Assembly: GCA_003118195.1 (NCBI GenBank)
Contig: BEXV01000010.1
Span: 481,445 to 545,444, forward strand
Direction: 5' to 3'
DNA from: Hemicentrotus pulcherrimus
Lineage: Eukaryota; Echinodermata; Echinoidea; Camarodonta; Strongylocentrotidae
Length of the DNA stretch: 64,000 nt
The notes under the pieces are model-generated. The model was not told the DNA's origin, searched no databases, and was given only the letters and a program-made list of their open reading frames with translations. A program made the translations under genes and the position numbers. Positions 43,976 to 57,400 of the stretch are shown one piece after another (the first letter of the stretch is position 1; every line of letters starts with the position of its first letter).

Positions 43976-46900
43976 TTGCAGGCAGAACAAATCAATTAGC
44001 CACTTGCAGATCTCATACAACTGATGAAATCACAAATCCTCTTCCATTAATGCCCAGTCATATCTAAACTTAGCCTCTATTGAGAACCCCAACTTTTCAT
44101 TTGCACATCGTGTAATTGTGCAGGATAAAACCAACACTCTAAGACACCGTAATCCTCCATTTTGCTTTTTGCTTTTTGTTGATCTTTTGCCTTTCTTACG
44201 GGAATCCTGATGAACATCAAGAACTGGTGTGACTTACATTCACGTGTGCCATTGTGCCATTGAATAGTATCATGATTAACTATTGCGATAGCAGGTACAC
44301 AACAAATCTCATATATTGGCCAGCATTAGAAGTCTCTTTCACTTGTAAGGTTCTACAAGCTATCACATATCATGGACTAATCTCGTAACAGGCATCATCA
44401 TCATCATTATCATCATCATCAAGTATTGCTTCAAGCTATGGATGCAGGCAGGACCAATAGTGCACTTAATACCCCTGTCACTTAGCAACCACACGCTGTA
44501 TACCCCCATCACAATCCTAAACATTCAGACAAAAACAAATAGGGTTCTAAAGGAGCACCTAGCACAATAATATCCTCCTAGGCTATAGTCCCCTCTTCCC
44601 ACTCTTTGAAAGATTCACCACCACATATTCTATTCAGTGACAAATAGCACTACTGACTTAGTTGAATACCTTTAAAAATAGATCTATTGGAGATATAAAT
44701 ATAAAAGATTGGATTTGATTATGTAAGATGGATTTATTTTCCTTTCAAATTTGCATTCAGTTAGATGGTTTTCTTTGCATTTAAAGAAAATCTCCCATTA
44801 AAATTGCAAAAGACATGAATGTGATATATATGCTGATAGTCATTGAATTAGTTTGTACAAATGAGCAGGAAAATGAGGAATCTGAAAACAGGGGAGTACA
44901 CAAGAATCCATGACAGGATTTCGGGACGACTCCCATGAAGGCAATTTAAGGGGCAACCCCCTTCCCCACTAGGACAATTTTCAAAGTAAGCAAATAAACA
45001 TTAAAAAAAAAATATTGCCATTTTCTGTATCCTCAGGAGTAAATTGTCTGTGGACAACCACATGTACTCTTTAACATTTCTCATAACAACTTTACCACAA
45101 CACAAGGCAACCTTCAATTGAGTTTGGGATAGAGAAAGTTCTATTTTTAGAAAGAAAGAGCCCTGTTTTTTTCCCTTTATTTACAACTCTTGTGTCCATC
45201 ATGTTTAAAATGGCTTGTAATACACAACTGCAGGCAGATGTGAGCCGAGTTTCACACACATGCACAAAGTACCGATTCATTCTTTCTTCCCTTCACACTT
45301 TCCAAATAATTCCTGCTCTTTCTTTACAGGTTTGACTTGCATAAGGCCATGTTTGTCCGGCTTTGTTTGCCCAGAGAGGGGGCTTCGGCAAATTTAGAAT
45401 GAGTTTAGTGGACAATTAGCTGGAATAATACCCCTGCTTATTGAGAATTGTAACAATAGTGTGAACGAAACGTGTTGACAAGTTGGAAAAAGGGAATGGG
45501 AAGGGGGTATATGGGGAAACTAAGTGTTTAGGATTGAAGTACGCATATGGAATATGAAACGTTTAAAATGACTAACAAGTTGCTTTGAAGATTTGTGTGA
45601 TCCTATATTTTGCCAAGCTCAGGATACCCCTAAAGAGTTAACTTTTCAGGAACAACAACAAAATATTGAAAATATGTTTATTGAAATTCAAATTTTATAT
45701 AATGTAATGAGTAAATTTACAAAGGCCCCTTAAAAAGTTAAATGATCACATCATGATATCAATAGTTAGAATATTGATTAACGATTTGGAGGTGTGTGTT
45801 ACTTCACCCTTTACAGATTTTAAGGCCTCTTGTATAATCAAATCATTTTAATATGTAACTATGTTGAAATTGAAATATTTGTTTGGAGGAATATTCAAGT
45901 TAAAGATTTATAAAAGAAAAATAATTATATTCATGGGGGCCACTTGAATAATAACATCATAGGTTTTAATAAGTACAAATATGTTAAAATCAAAGAAATT
46001 TGCGGGTGGTATCCATAATCACGTTATACAGAAAATAAGCGACATGGGAGATGCTGAAGCAGATGGAAGGCAACAACATCCTCTTTTCTGACTTAACATC
46101 AGTTTTTATTTCTGATTTAATATCATCTCTGGTTGACAGCCAGGGAAACAGATAAATGTCAAGGGCGTTGGGAATTACAGAGGAGGGGGGAAATCCATCA
46201 ACTAACTTCCTCATGAGCCCCTCACTTAGGGGGGATGTTCCCCGATTCGATGGAAAGGTGAGCTGATTAATGTTTACTACCGAGTCTGACTGACTAAAGA
46301 CAGGTATCGAGTCTCGGTGAGTCAGATGATTTTTGAGAAAGGTCGCAGATTCATCATAAGCGAACAACAAGTGTCTCTTTTTCTTGCTGTCGTTGTTAAT
46401 AGATATTGTCTGCTGAAAGCCAGAAGAAGGGCATGAATTTGTAGGCTTCTACTCTTAGATAGAGTTAACACAGTTGTGGGTCTCACCAGATGATATGAAA
46501 TAACATCCCTCCGTTTCTCAGCTGATAACAAATATAGATGATTCTCATCCTTTCCAAACATAGAGGTAACACCCTTATGGCTCTAAGCAAAACAAAAATC
46601 ATGAGTAGCATTAGCAGCATTTTAAAATAAGATTCTTATGTAAAGATGTATTATTAGACAACGATGGTCTCAGCACCTCACTCTCTACAACACTCCTTTT
46701 GCATGACTGAACATTTAAATGGATTCCTGCTTTGTAAAATATGAAAATACCAAGGATAATCATTATTCATTTATTTGAATGGACAAGATTCAATTATCTT
46801 TAATAACCTTGAATTACTTCATAATTGAACTATTACCCTTGTCCTAACATTTATTAGATGTACCTACATTTATGCCTTGCTCTATCAATACATGCTCACA

Positions 46901-49599
46901 ACCACGGTGACATAAGGATTCTTTCCGAAATTTATTTGTACATTTGTATGCTCCTTTCAATGATGAAAGCTTACAATAAGAAAAAATTGGACATATCAAC
47001 TGTATCTTTTCTCAATTCATCATCATAGAAAAGGGAAATCCATCATTTCATTCATATTCCCCAGACTATAATTTCACTGGATTCTTTTATCTTTTGTCTC
47101 CTCGGCACTACCATACAGAGACTATTCCTCAGGGGTAGTGTGTGGAAAATTGATCAATAAATCATAACATAATCAACTCCAGACATTGAATCAAATCCAA
47201 TTTTACAATTTTTTTTCAAATTACTCCTCTTTCTCTCTCCCCTCTCTCTAACTTGTCTCATTCATATTTGTCCATGCTCAAAAAGAGGAGAGATTATTTT
47301 CTTTCCAAAGCTGGAATTTGTTACTGCTCAAAAGGACTTCTGTAGCTCAAAAAAGTTCAAAAAGTCAGGTTAAATTTAGATGATTCATGCCTGGAACTCT
47401 GGCAAAAGGTAAGCCACAGAAAGAACAAAAATAAGACAGGTTGGTAATGCAGCTGTAGCAAGACAAGGTTGATAAATTCACTCTGCAAAACAAATTGTTT
47501 AGATGATTACATAAGGTTGAAGTAGAAATACATCATCTCATGTTATAGCCTTCCCCCATAGATTTAATGGCAGAGTCCATGTAATAAATAGGATATCACC
47601 TAATTATGCTCAGTTCACATCTGGTCTAGACTATACATGGCAAACGAGGGGTTTCAACTTCCGAATTAATCTGAGGGATGGAAGTTGCAACCATAATCAT
47701 TTTCTCCTTCTACCTTTTTATCTTCTATCTTAAATGTATTATAATGTCTATTCTACAAATAAAGGGGTGTATATCAGCACATTTTCATGAAAATGTAAAA
47801 GCTATGAAAAGTTTTCATGGCAATCTCATCAAGATTTTAACAACTTTTTTTTCGTTTGAAAGCAACTTTGTGTTGATTTGCATGTATGACTGATATCAAG
47901 AATTCCTGTGCATATTTTCAAAATAAATAAAACCAGTAACACAACCAGAGAGAAATAAAACCTTGATGCAAGAACTCTTCCAGATGCAGGCAGAAATAGC
48001 TACCAAATGTATTTCTAGGACATCGCCATTCTGCCATAATCACAGCAAATATATCAACAAACTCTGAATGTTGTTGCCATGGAAATTTGGGTAGATTAAG
48101 GTCAACGGCAGTGGGACACACTCTGCGCTCTTTGTCTCTCTACCACACTACAACATCCATGTGGCTTGCGTTACGCCCCGACAAGATCCCCTATCAAGTT
48201 TAACCCAAAATGTCCCCATTCCCGGTTCCCAGACAGGTCTTTCTGTAGTTCCAGTGACAGAGGGGCATATCGAGTAGCTTGTTAAATACAGCAGGGTTTC
48301 ACCCGTGCCATCCAGGCTTAGGCTTGATAGACGAAGATGCAAGACGAAGAATGAGGTTTGACGTGCCAGGTTAGATTTTACTTTTTTGAGCCCAGAATTA
48401 TGAACCTGCCACAATTACCAAATGACTGGAGGTCAGGGAGGGACATGTGTTTTGTATGAGTTGAGAAATTGCTACCAGGATATACTCTTTGAAATGATAC
48501 CTCTTGAGTTAATGAGCAATTCAGCACAATCATTGCGCCTCCTTTCAGAGTTATTGTTCAGTTTACCTTCTTGTATTTGCTTCTTCGATACTTCCAGGCA
48601 CAATTACGACTCTTTCCCCTTAGGAAATTACTTGAAATATTTTAATTCTTAATTATAACTCTTTCCTCTGAGGAAATCTATAATTTTGTAATAGATTTAA
48701 GTAGATAAGAATTTAGAAATATTTGTAGGCTAATACTCGTCACAAAAAGTGAACTACTTTAACATGTATTTTTATACATGTCCTTATATTATGGCTCCTA
48801 TTCACTAATCATGTATTCCCGGTTCATGTTCTACACATATGCCATCTTAGGTCATGATTTTTCCTCTTTTTTTCTTCTAGATGATTCAAAGGAAAGTAGG
48901 GCAGCTTTAGCAGGAAGGGGCAAGGGGTAAACTTAACCATCAAGTTCTCTCCAAGGACAACAGTTCTTGAGAGATATTGATGATGCTAATCGAAAGTGAG
49001 AAGGAACAAGCCTAAGACATAAACAAGGACGTCTTCCCCTGTGCAGATAGTATCCACAGACGCTCAAGGGCGCATCACCAGAATAACCTGACAAACTGGT
49101 TTCCTTTGGAGATGGCAGGCTCTCCAGGACTTCACATGCCAACACTGAAAACTAGACCATCCATCCATGCTCTCTTTGTGATCTATCATCGTTCTTCTTC
49201 TACTTTTTTTTTTAGGGGGGGGGGAGGGGCTTGGGTGAATATCATTTTTGCAGCTCAAGATTTATTTGTTTAGAAGAGGTATTCATCAAGTAGTCAGGAC
49301 TCAGGAGTAAAGACTGAACATGTAGACAAGTGTAGACAGAGAACATGTGTAAAGATTGTGAGCTTCAACAAGCGAAGTATAATCAACTGGGACTTCTGAC
49401 CTTAATGATGACAGAAATGGCATCATTCACCAAATCTTCCCCAAAACATCCTCTGGTATAACAAACTTGAGAATGATTTTCAAGAAATTTATAGAGCATC
49501 TTGCAGTCAAACATGAAGTAGACATGGCAAAGTTGGGATGTTCTTTCTAAAGAAATGACATAAATTGGCAACAATCAGCTTGGACAAGACAGGAAGGCT

Positions 49600-49761
49600 A
49601 TGGCGGCTATCACGCCAAAGGCGTCTGAAGAGAGGCCATGTCCAATTAAGATCCTGCAAAGCTTTCTGCCACTAGCATGCACATTGACGGTGCAATGTCT
49701 GTATCAAGGACTGAAGCCTTGTGCAAAACATGGTGGGGTGAACACATGTTTTGAGTCATAA
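49600..49761 (+). CDS. Small plus-strand ATG frame, possible first exon of a nested gene
   Basis: A 53-codon frame starting ATGGCGGCTATCACG: MAAITPKASEERPCPIKILQ, SFLPLACTLTVQCLYQGLKP, CAKHGGVNTCFES. The start has G at -3 and G at +4, a fair context. A possible donor, GGG|GTGAAC, lies before the stop in phase 0 and would be frame-compatible with the acceptor at 50976. I do not recognise the protein. The opposite strand is also partly open, so a decayed mobile-element fragment is an alternative. Confidence 0.2.
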   Translation: MAAITPKASEERPCPIKILQSFLPLACTLTVQCLYQGLKPCAKHGGVNTCFES

Positions 49762-50976
49762 TGTTTCAACTACTATCATCTCGACTGACAACACAATGAT
49801 CCCAAACCGTGCTTATGCAGAACAAGCTGTCTTCAAGAATTAACACTATGATGAGGTATTAATGTATACCCAAAGCCAAAAAAGATGTTATCTTGTAGTT
49901 TCTTTTCCTCAACCTGTAACTCAATTTGCGGAGCTATAGGCTCTGCACAATGCATTCATCCAACACAATCTGAGTGGGCATGATGACACCCCTCCGTGAG
50001 CTCTTCCATCGGATAAGATTATTAACACATTTTGCAAGTAATTGTGTAACATGGTTGCAAGCAAAGCTTTGTAAATGATCTTGTTACATCAGAGTTGATA
50101 TCATCAACCTTTCCATGTACATTCTAAGACAATCTCTGCGATTTCACAACCTCGCCTCTATGGATCTGTCTGCTGGCTTTCCTGCCAAAATACAAAAAAT
50201 ACGGTGTTCTTATGCTGATTATTGTTCCTCCCCCAATGATCTTCTATTCCAAGCAGGAATTGAGTCACGCAAGCATGAATCCTCTTTCATCTTAACCCTT
50301 TCACTTCTGAAGGTAACACTACCTGTATTTCAAGCCATTATGAGTTGGAACAATGGTATCACCAGTGCATGAAATGGGAAGTTTAAATACAAGATCAAGA
50401 AGACTTTGACGGGGGTAATGATCCTGATTATCTAGGATTCTGTCTAAGTCCCTCTTTTTTTCTATCCTCAGGGATGCATCACTGTCACGAGGCTCTTAGT
50501 CAGTGTCTGGAATTCGAGCTAAAAATGCTCCCTAATAAGGACAAAAAAAGTTTGACATGAACTCACCAAGTCAATCCCTGTAAGAAGCATTTTTATTTTA
50601 TGTTTTACTATGTACATCATGGAGCTAATTGAAGTTTATGAAGTTTAAGTCCATATCAAAGCCCTTTAAAAAAAAAATCCCTCTATTCAGAATAAATACC
50701 TAATGACTATACATGACACATCCTCAGAGATAGCTTCTATCCTATCTTGAGACACTAGAAATACCATGAAATTTGCATGAGCATGATCATTATATTTTAT
50801 TTTTTAAAAGCATGGCAAAGGAAGCTTACTTTGATCTAGGAAATGATTCTCCAGTTAACCATTCCCATTTGATTTTAGTCATAACTTTTTTTCAAGAAAA
50901 GTCACATTGGAGCCAAGACAGAAGGGTGTAAAGTCAAACAGAATGCCCACAACATGTACACCTTTTTTGGGTCTAG

Positions 50977-51120
50977 GCCAGCAATCGCACCCTGAGAAAG
51001 AATGATCGATTCTATGCGGGCATCGACAGCTGGAACGGTTCTTCACCTCTCAACGAAGAAACACTTGAGGACATGGAAGAACAACTTAGGAAACTGTGGC
51101 TTCCTGATCAAACAGTGTGA
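50977..51120 (+). CDS. Probable terminal exon of an unrecognised plus-strand gene
   Basis: After a pyrimidine tract and acceptor (CCTTTTTTGGGTCTAG), an open frame of 47 codons ends in TGA: ASNRTLRKNDRFYAGIDSWN, GSSPLNEETLEDMEEQLRKL, WLPDQTV. The composition is protein-like, mixing charged, aromatic and hydrophobic residues. The stretch EETLEDMEEQLRKLWL looks like an amphipathic helix. Codon use differs from the surrounding intron. AATAAA lies at 51467-51472. There is no in-frame ATG before the DMEEQ Met, so it would be a spliced 3' exon, not a complete gene. I do not recognise the family. It lies on the strand opposite to the FREM2 gene, inside its intron. Confidence 0.5.
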   Translation, partial: ASNRTLRKNDRFYAGIDSWNGSSPLNEETLEDMEEQLRKLWLPDQTV

Positions 51121-51466
51121 CAAGTGTTTTCTTTCATAGGCTACAGAAGAAATGTCTTCAGCGGAATATGTTCTTCTCAAGCTGCAGCTAGTGCAAACTT
51201 GCCCTGGGGCTTTATGTTCAAATGTTTTTAGAGTGCTCTTATGAATGCTATGGCCCTACTAAAAAGGCAGTCACTGCTTAATTGTTCTGACTTGACTGTT
51301 GGCATGTGCTAGAGAATGTATGCACATGAGGTGGAGCTATAGGGGTACATACACAACAACACAACACAAGGCCAGTATGAATCGGCAGGGAATGGTTACA
51401 AGCTTTATACAATTATTTAACAGCCTGTAGAGCCAAATAATCAACTCTAATTAATGAAAGATTGGG

Positions 51467-51472
51467 AATAAA
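51467..51472 (+). terminator. AATAAA polyadenylation hexamer candidate
   Basis: Canonical hexamer about 350 bp after the stop of the possible nested exon. AATAAA is common by chance in AT-rich DNA, so it supports the exon only weakly. Confidence 0.25.
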
Positions 51473-54400
51473 GGCTTCTAATATCAATAATATAACTTCA
51501 CAACCTCCTCAACTTGAAACCTGTCACCTAATACCTTCAAAGTTCATCAACTCAACTAAAGACACATCTATTGATGTAGTATCTGGTGCAAGTACCCATA
51601 AAGGTGCTATCAATTACATAAACAATCACATGTGGGAATAAGGTTTTAAACCCCCACCTGCCAACAGAAAACTATCACATATGGGACAAGGAAACTGAAC
51701 AACACCTGCCACGGTCAACGTCAAGGTCTCAGCTGTGTTTCCTGCACGACTTCTGTGCGGAGTAACAGGTTATTTGGATTATTAGAAACACCTGATAATT
51801 TCACTCTTCAAAAATATGGTTCTAAACAGGTCTGAAATCAGGGTGTGCTAGCTTTTTCCCCTCTTCTACCCTTACTTATATTCAGAAAAAAAAAATTGAT
51901 CTTGAATTCTAATGTATCCAACCAGGAGCCCACTCTCCCAAAATCAATGCGACCGAGATGGAGTTGCATTTCCCCCTTCAGTCCCATCTGGTTCAGATTT
52001 GTGTAGGTAGCTGTAGCAATGAAGCCTGATTAGGAAATGATTTGATTGGATAGGCTGCCCTTGGTTACCAATACTACAGTAGCATCACAGGTTTTGCTTT
52101 CAAGCTGGCAATCCCAAAATAGGTTAGTTTCTTTTGCAGTGCAATGGGCAGGAGGTGAGGGAATTGCATGTAATTATAAGATTAATTTGTGGATTGTTGA
52201 TCTTTCCATACTGTCTTTTTGAGGGCCAGAACGGTAATAACTCTGGCTCAGAACATACCAATGTTTGATATCCTACAACCGACCAAAACAAAAACATGAA
52301 TAAAATGCACTGGCTTCAGAAGTTAGAAGTACTTTTAAATACCACATTAATCAAAGATCTCGTGAAAATCCATATGACCTTCAAAACTTGTGAAACTAAT
52401 TGAAAAAGGGCATAATTCATCATGTTAGCAGAGGCAAATAATCAGTCATCCAAGGTGAAAAAATTGATAAAAATCAAAGTAACAAAACTGATATCAATTA
52501 CAGAGGCTCATAAACAAGCTTGTTTGGGCAGTTGAAAAAGAAATGACCCACATCTAATCCCATATTATGTCCTACATCATCCTACATTAAAAAGCAAACA
52601 ACAAAAAACAAAATAATAAATCTGTTTGGGTGTTCCTTCTAGCTTTGAAACCCTGAGTGCAAATGAGGCATTAATCCCACATCTACCGGTATTGATAGGA
52701 ACATTAGCTGTCTCCCATTACATAAAGCATAACATGGGCTATGTATCTCCATGTGTCCCATTAGGGAATAAGGCTCTGAGGACTTTGAAGTGATCCAACT
52801 GTTATTTTCAATGGGAAACTCTCCAAACACTGCACACTCTTTATCTCTTCGAAGGACAACAAAAATGCACATACTGCGTGTACAGTACATGTAGAATGAT
52901 AACTTGTCTGTTTGGAATTGGAGCTGGTAGGGCATTCCCTCGTGTACGTTAAAAACTGGTTAACACCATTCTGGGTTCTGAACAGCCAGATTTATAGTTT
53001 CTCTTTCTTAAAATCAATCATGAGATCTGACAATTCACTCCTTTTGAAAGTTTGCATGCTTTTGTAATTCCTCTATTCCTAGGTTGACATTATTGTGATT
53101 TGAATACCACTTAAAATGCAATAAATCAACCAACATAATTGAGACTAGAGCTTCGTGCAAAGATAGAAAAGGCGCCATCTTGCAGTTTACATAAACATTA
53201 TTTTGACAGATTCCCAAAAGAAGGGTATATATCTTTAATAAATAAATGATCCATCTTCTTTTCTTATCTTTTTAAAGAATCCTTTATATTGTAAAAGATG
53301 AGGATGTTGTTTTAGTAGTTTGGGTGTTTTGGACAACCTCTTGACTCTTGTTTGGTTTTAAGAAAGCTGACCATTGCTCAATATGCATCAAACCATCACT
53401 ACACCACAATGAACATTACCAGCAGCTTTCAAGCTCCATAATCTTAAGAGAATATCCCAAACCACAACTGAAATCTGTCCATTTTTAATCCACCCAAACA
53501 ATACCAAGAAAACAATTTGCTGAGTTGGTGCAGAAGTCCAAAGTTTAAAGTACTTTTATATCCTTGGTTTCAAGAAGAGAAAGCCCAAATCCACCATTAA
53601 CAATTGTTTCTTTATCCATTGTCATCCCTAAACAAGTGCCAGAATTGGCACATACTTGCTACCTGGAAACAACAAGAAGGGATAACCACAAATACCGGTC
53701 TGTCTACCAGTCTCCTTTTTACTTTTCCGAGGTTTTAGAGAGGCGGTACTTATGTACCCTGTTTGAGTCACTCTCTGAAATTATCTATTATATTCTTTCA
53801 GACTCTTAAGCCAGAGTCCAATGGCACGGAACGGTGGCGCCCTGTAATTAGTTGAGGAAGCTTATATTCTGAATTGATGAATCGAGATGACACACTCCTC
53901 CACCTCCCAAGAAAATAATAAAAGAGGAAAAAACAGATATGGCAGCTACAATTACAATCAAATTCATTATAGAGAAAATGGATATGGAGATATGGACAGA
54001 GGACTGTCCCATTACAGCATTGGGATACATCATTCGCTGAGACACAGTGAGGCATTAATTCTTAACATGCACCAAAAATAAACACCTTCATAGATGTTAC
54101 TAAAACAATATTGGTGGTCACAATACCTATATAACATTCTTTTTAATCTTTAAAATGTACCATTACATAAGGCATTCCCTAGATTAAAACAGAATTACTT
54201 TTCACCCGACCCACAAAACCCTTCATTTATCCAGGACCCCTCCATTCCACCCCCTCCAAAACACACACACACACATGAAAAAGCATCAATTTCCTTTGGA
54301 ACCACAGGATAGACTACCAAACTCATCCCCAATTCTTCATCTTCTGGGTAACAAATCTCAGAGATTCACTGGCAGCTGGGCATTCAGCATATATCGATCT

Positions 54401-57400
54401 AATCCCATAAAGTCTTAACGGCTTAACTGAATTCCGGTCAACGAGGGCACTGCCAAAACACCGCCATGGTCGGTCGAAGCTAGGCTCAATGCATGAAGCA
54501 GAGAGATATGAAACAGATAATTTTTATTTACCCTGCATGGATGATATCACGTTCAAACCATAATAATGTCAACCCCATTGGATAGATCCGAAGACTAGTA
54601 ATACATGTTGTATGTTCTCTTACCCAGGTGTACAAGGAGGGCTATAATGCATCAAGTTCCTACATAATTCAAAACATCATGGACAGTCTTTTCATAGTAT
54701 GACATAGAGTCCCAAGAGGAAGGTGTATTCTTCACTAGAATATGTTTCTGCAAATGTCTCATTAATCATGGGCATCGTATGGGGGAGGGGGGCCATTTGC
54801 AAAGAAGATAATCCCATTTATTTTTATACACATGCTGTTCACTAGAATGATTGATAATTGTAATAGGTCAAACATTCAGGGACAGAATACATTGTCCAAT
54901 ATTAGAACTATTCTGGAGAGGGAAAAAACATAAGGCTTCGCTTTAAATACTGTATTACAGTTGTGAGGTCTTCTATAATATGTTCTGGGCATCTTTTATT
55001 GTTGCATAATGCAAAAACATGTAGAGCTTCAAGTGAAAAAAAGGTTTGGTGCAACGTGGATGTGTTTATAAATGTCCTCTTGAGCACTTTTTTTATCTTC
55101 TCCTTTGAGAAATCATGGCTATTTAAGCTGAGAAACCACATATTATAGGGACACATTTCAACAAGCTTTGCCTTGTTCATAAGGATCACTGGATGGAGAG
55201 GGGTTACTCAGAAGTCTTACAACTTCTCTCCCAAACTCTCATGCAGAAAACTAACCGTAAGAACTAAGAACATAATTGTCCTCCTTATATAGTCTTCACA
55301 TATCCATTAAATCTTGTGAATTCCGTCCAATTTTAAGATCACTGAACGGATAAGAAATTAGGTTTTTGGTTTGATGTGACCAAGGTGGTGTAAGCCCAAA
55401 TACTAGTTAGCTAAACTTGTGTATAAGACTAATAATGTGTTGGTTATCCTCTAATTGGAGGGATAAAATATGGAGCAATGACTTGGTGAACTTTCGTTGT
55501 CTGAGATACCAGTGACACCAGTTACATAAGGCTCTCTTTCAAAATTGACCAGAATCGTTGATCATTTGTAGATAGATGAAGATTGATGAAGAAAAGATCA
55601 GAACCAATGTAGAACAGATCCCTTCAAGTCAACGAACTCTTCCTATCAACTAGCTCAACTCAGTACCGACTCAGAAGATGCTCAGCCCATCACGTCCATT
55701 TAAACATCTAACCCAATCGTAGGAGCACCACCTACGATATACAAAGAGGAAGTCCTGTCTACTGGTTACATGCTGAACATTATGTGGTAAGCTGTTCACC
55801 GAAAGCACAGGTCACCCATGTAGACAAGAAAGAGAGTGGGACTGGGAGACTGGTTACTGATCCATATTTCCACATCATGAGTCAACATACACACCCTTGA
55901 GATACAAGAACAATCAATATACTGGTTCACTGATAGTCAGACTTCCGGGAGACATGAACAAATGTTCAAACAAGACAATTGTCCACCGTTTTCTCTGTTT
56001 TAATCAAATAAACTGTGACTTTCCCATCATTAACTACCATTATTCTGACCACATGACATAATTATCATATCTTCAGTGAACAAAATTACAATCTTTTTCA
56101 TAAATTCATAATTCTTTATGAAGGGAGGCATCAGTTTGTGAGGATATTACTCAAGTGGGATGTCCTGTTAATATAAACATTTTGATAAACTTTGGCTTGT
56201 CATCCTAAACAGCGCTTCACTTGACGACATCTCTCAAGGTTGGGATGTCTCCATAGGGGAGGGGAAAGGAAGATGTGGACTTCAAACTGATAGAGGCAAA
56301 GGTTGCATACCACCAGTGACTCCGTATGGAAATGTGGATAGAAGAGTTTGTAAACCTGTTCTTACTACTTGACCTTGATCTTGAAATGAACCCTGAAGGA
56401 ATACACTTTACCCTCACAGGCTCAGTCTTTTCTCCCCTCCTTTTTTAAAACAATATCTATGGGTATATAAGCCTAGAATTTGATGATTATCTTGTGATAT
56501 TACCTGTGACAAAAATGAACTCACATCTTACACTATCCCCTTATACATCAGCTAAGACTGAAAAAAAGTTTCTTTTCATTTTGTAACACATATCCATGAC
56601 CTATTTTTTTTTCTTCAAACAAGTAAAATCATTAAGACATTACAGTTAAATAATGGAAGATTTCCTAGAATAATGGGAAGTGTTAAATGCACAATGGTAA
56701 TATGGGCTTTTGTCTTATCAAATCTGGAACAGAAATAATAATCATTTCTGCATCCACTGAATTTTGACAATGGTGTATCAACAATCATCAAAATATTATT
56801 TTAGACACATAGGTCCCTTCCTGAAAGAAATTGTCATATCTTCTGCAGGGCTCTTGAAATGAAAGTTGAACAATTTCGACCATGGGGGCCCGTGGTCTTA
56901 TATCGTAACAGCAGATTAGGCAGGAGATAAGGTCATTTATTATTTAATCCTTTAGAATCAAAAGGTAATTCACCTCTTTAATCCCCAAGTAACCTGTAGA
57001 GAGTTTGGGTCATTGGGTTTAGGGTTTAATAATGTGGTGCTTCAATGACAAAACAACCAATAATACTGAGACAAGGATATCACAAACATCCAGAGTGGCC
57101 TCTCATCCTCACAACAACAAAACTTCTTGAAATAGAGTACCATTTACTTCAAAATTGTGAAAGAAATCTAAAAGGATTAACTTTGTGTGACCCCACACTT
57201 TGATGTTGAACACTACATAAGAAGTCATAATTTTTTTGATTTTTTTAAAAATTGCATTTGAGACCATTTCCATTGTCAAGATTTTGATAAACTGCAGTTA
57301 TTTGGCTCAAAACTCAGAACATGTACACCTTCATGTTGTACACAACCCCTTTCGCATTTCATTTTCTTCTTACTTGATTCAGGATTTCTGCATATGATTT

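Noticed and set aside
45990..46561. Two minus-strand frames (126 and 79 codons).
   Set aside because: Composition is not distinctive, no motif or splice sites were recognised, and neighbouring frames are equally open. Kept as probable chance.
48148..48414. 88-codon minus-strand frame in a slightly GC-richer stretch, considered as a missing FREM2 exon.
   Set aside because: It does not resemble CSPG or Calx-beta sequence and lacks a matching acceptor and donor.
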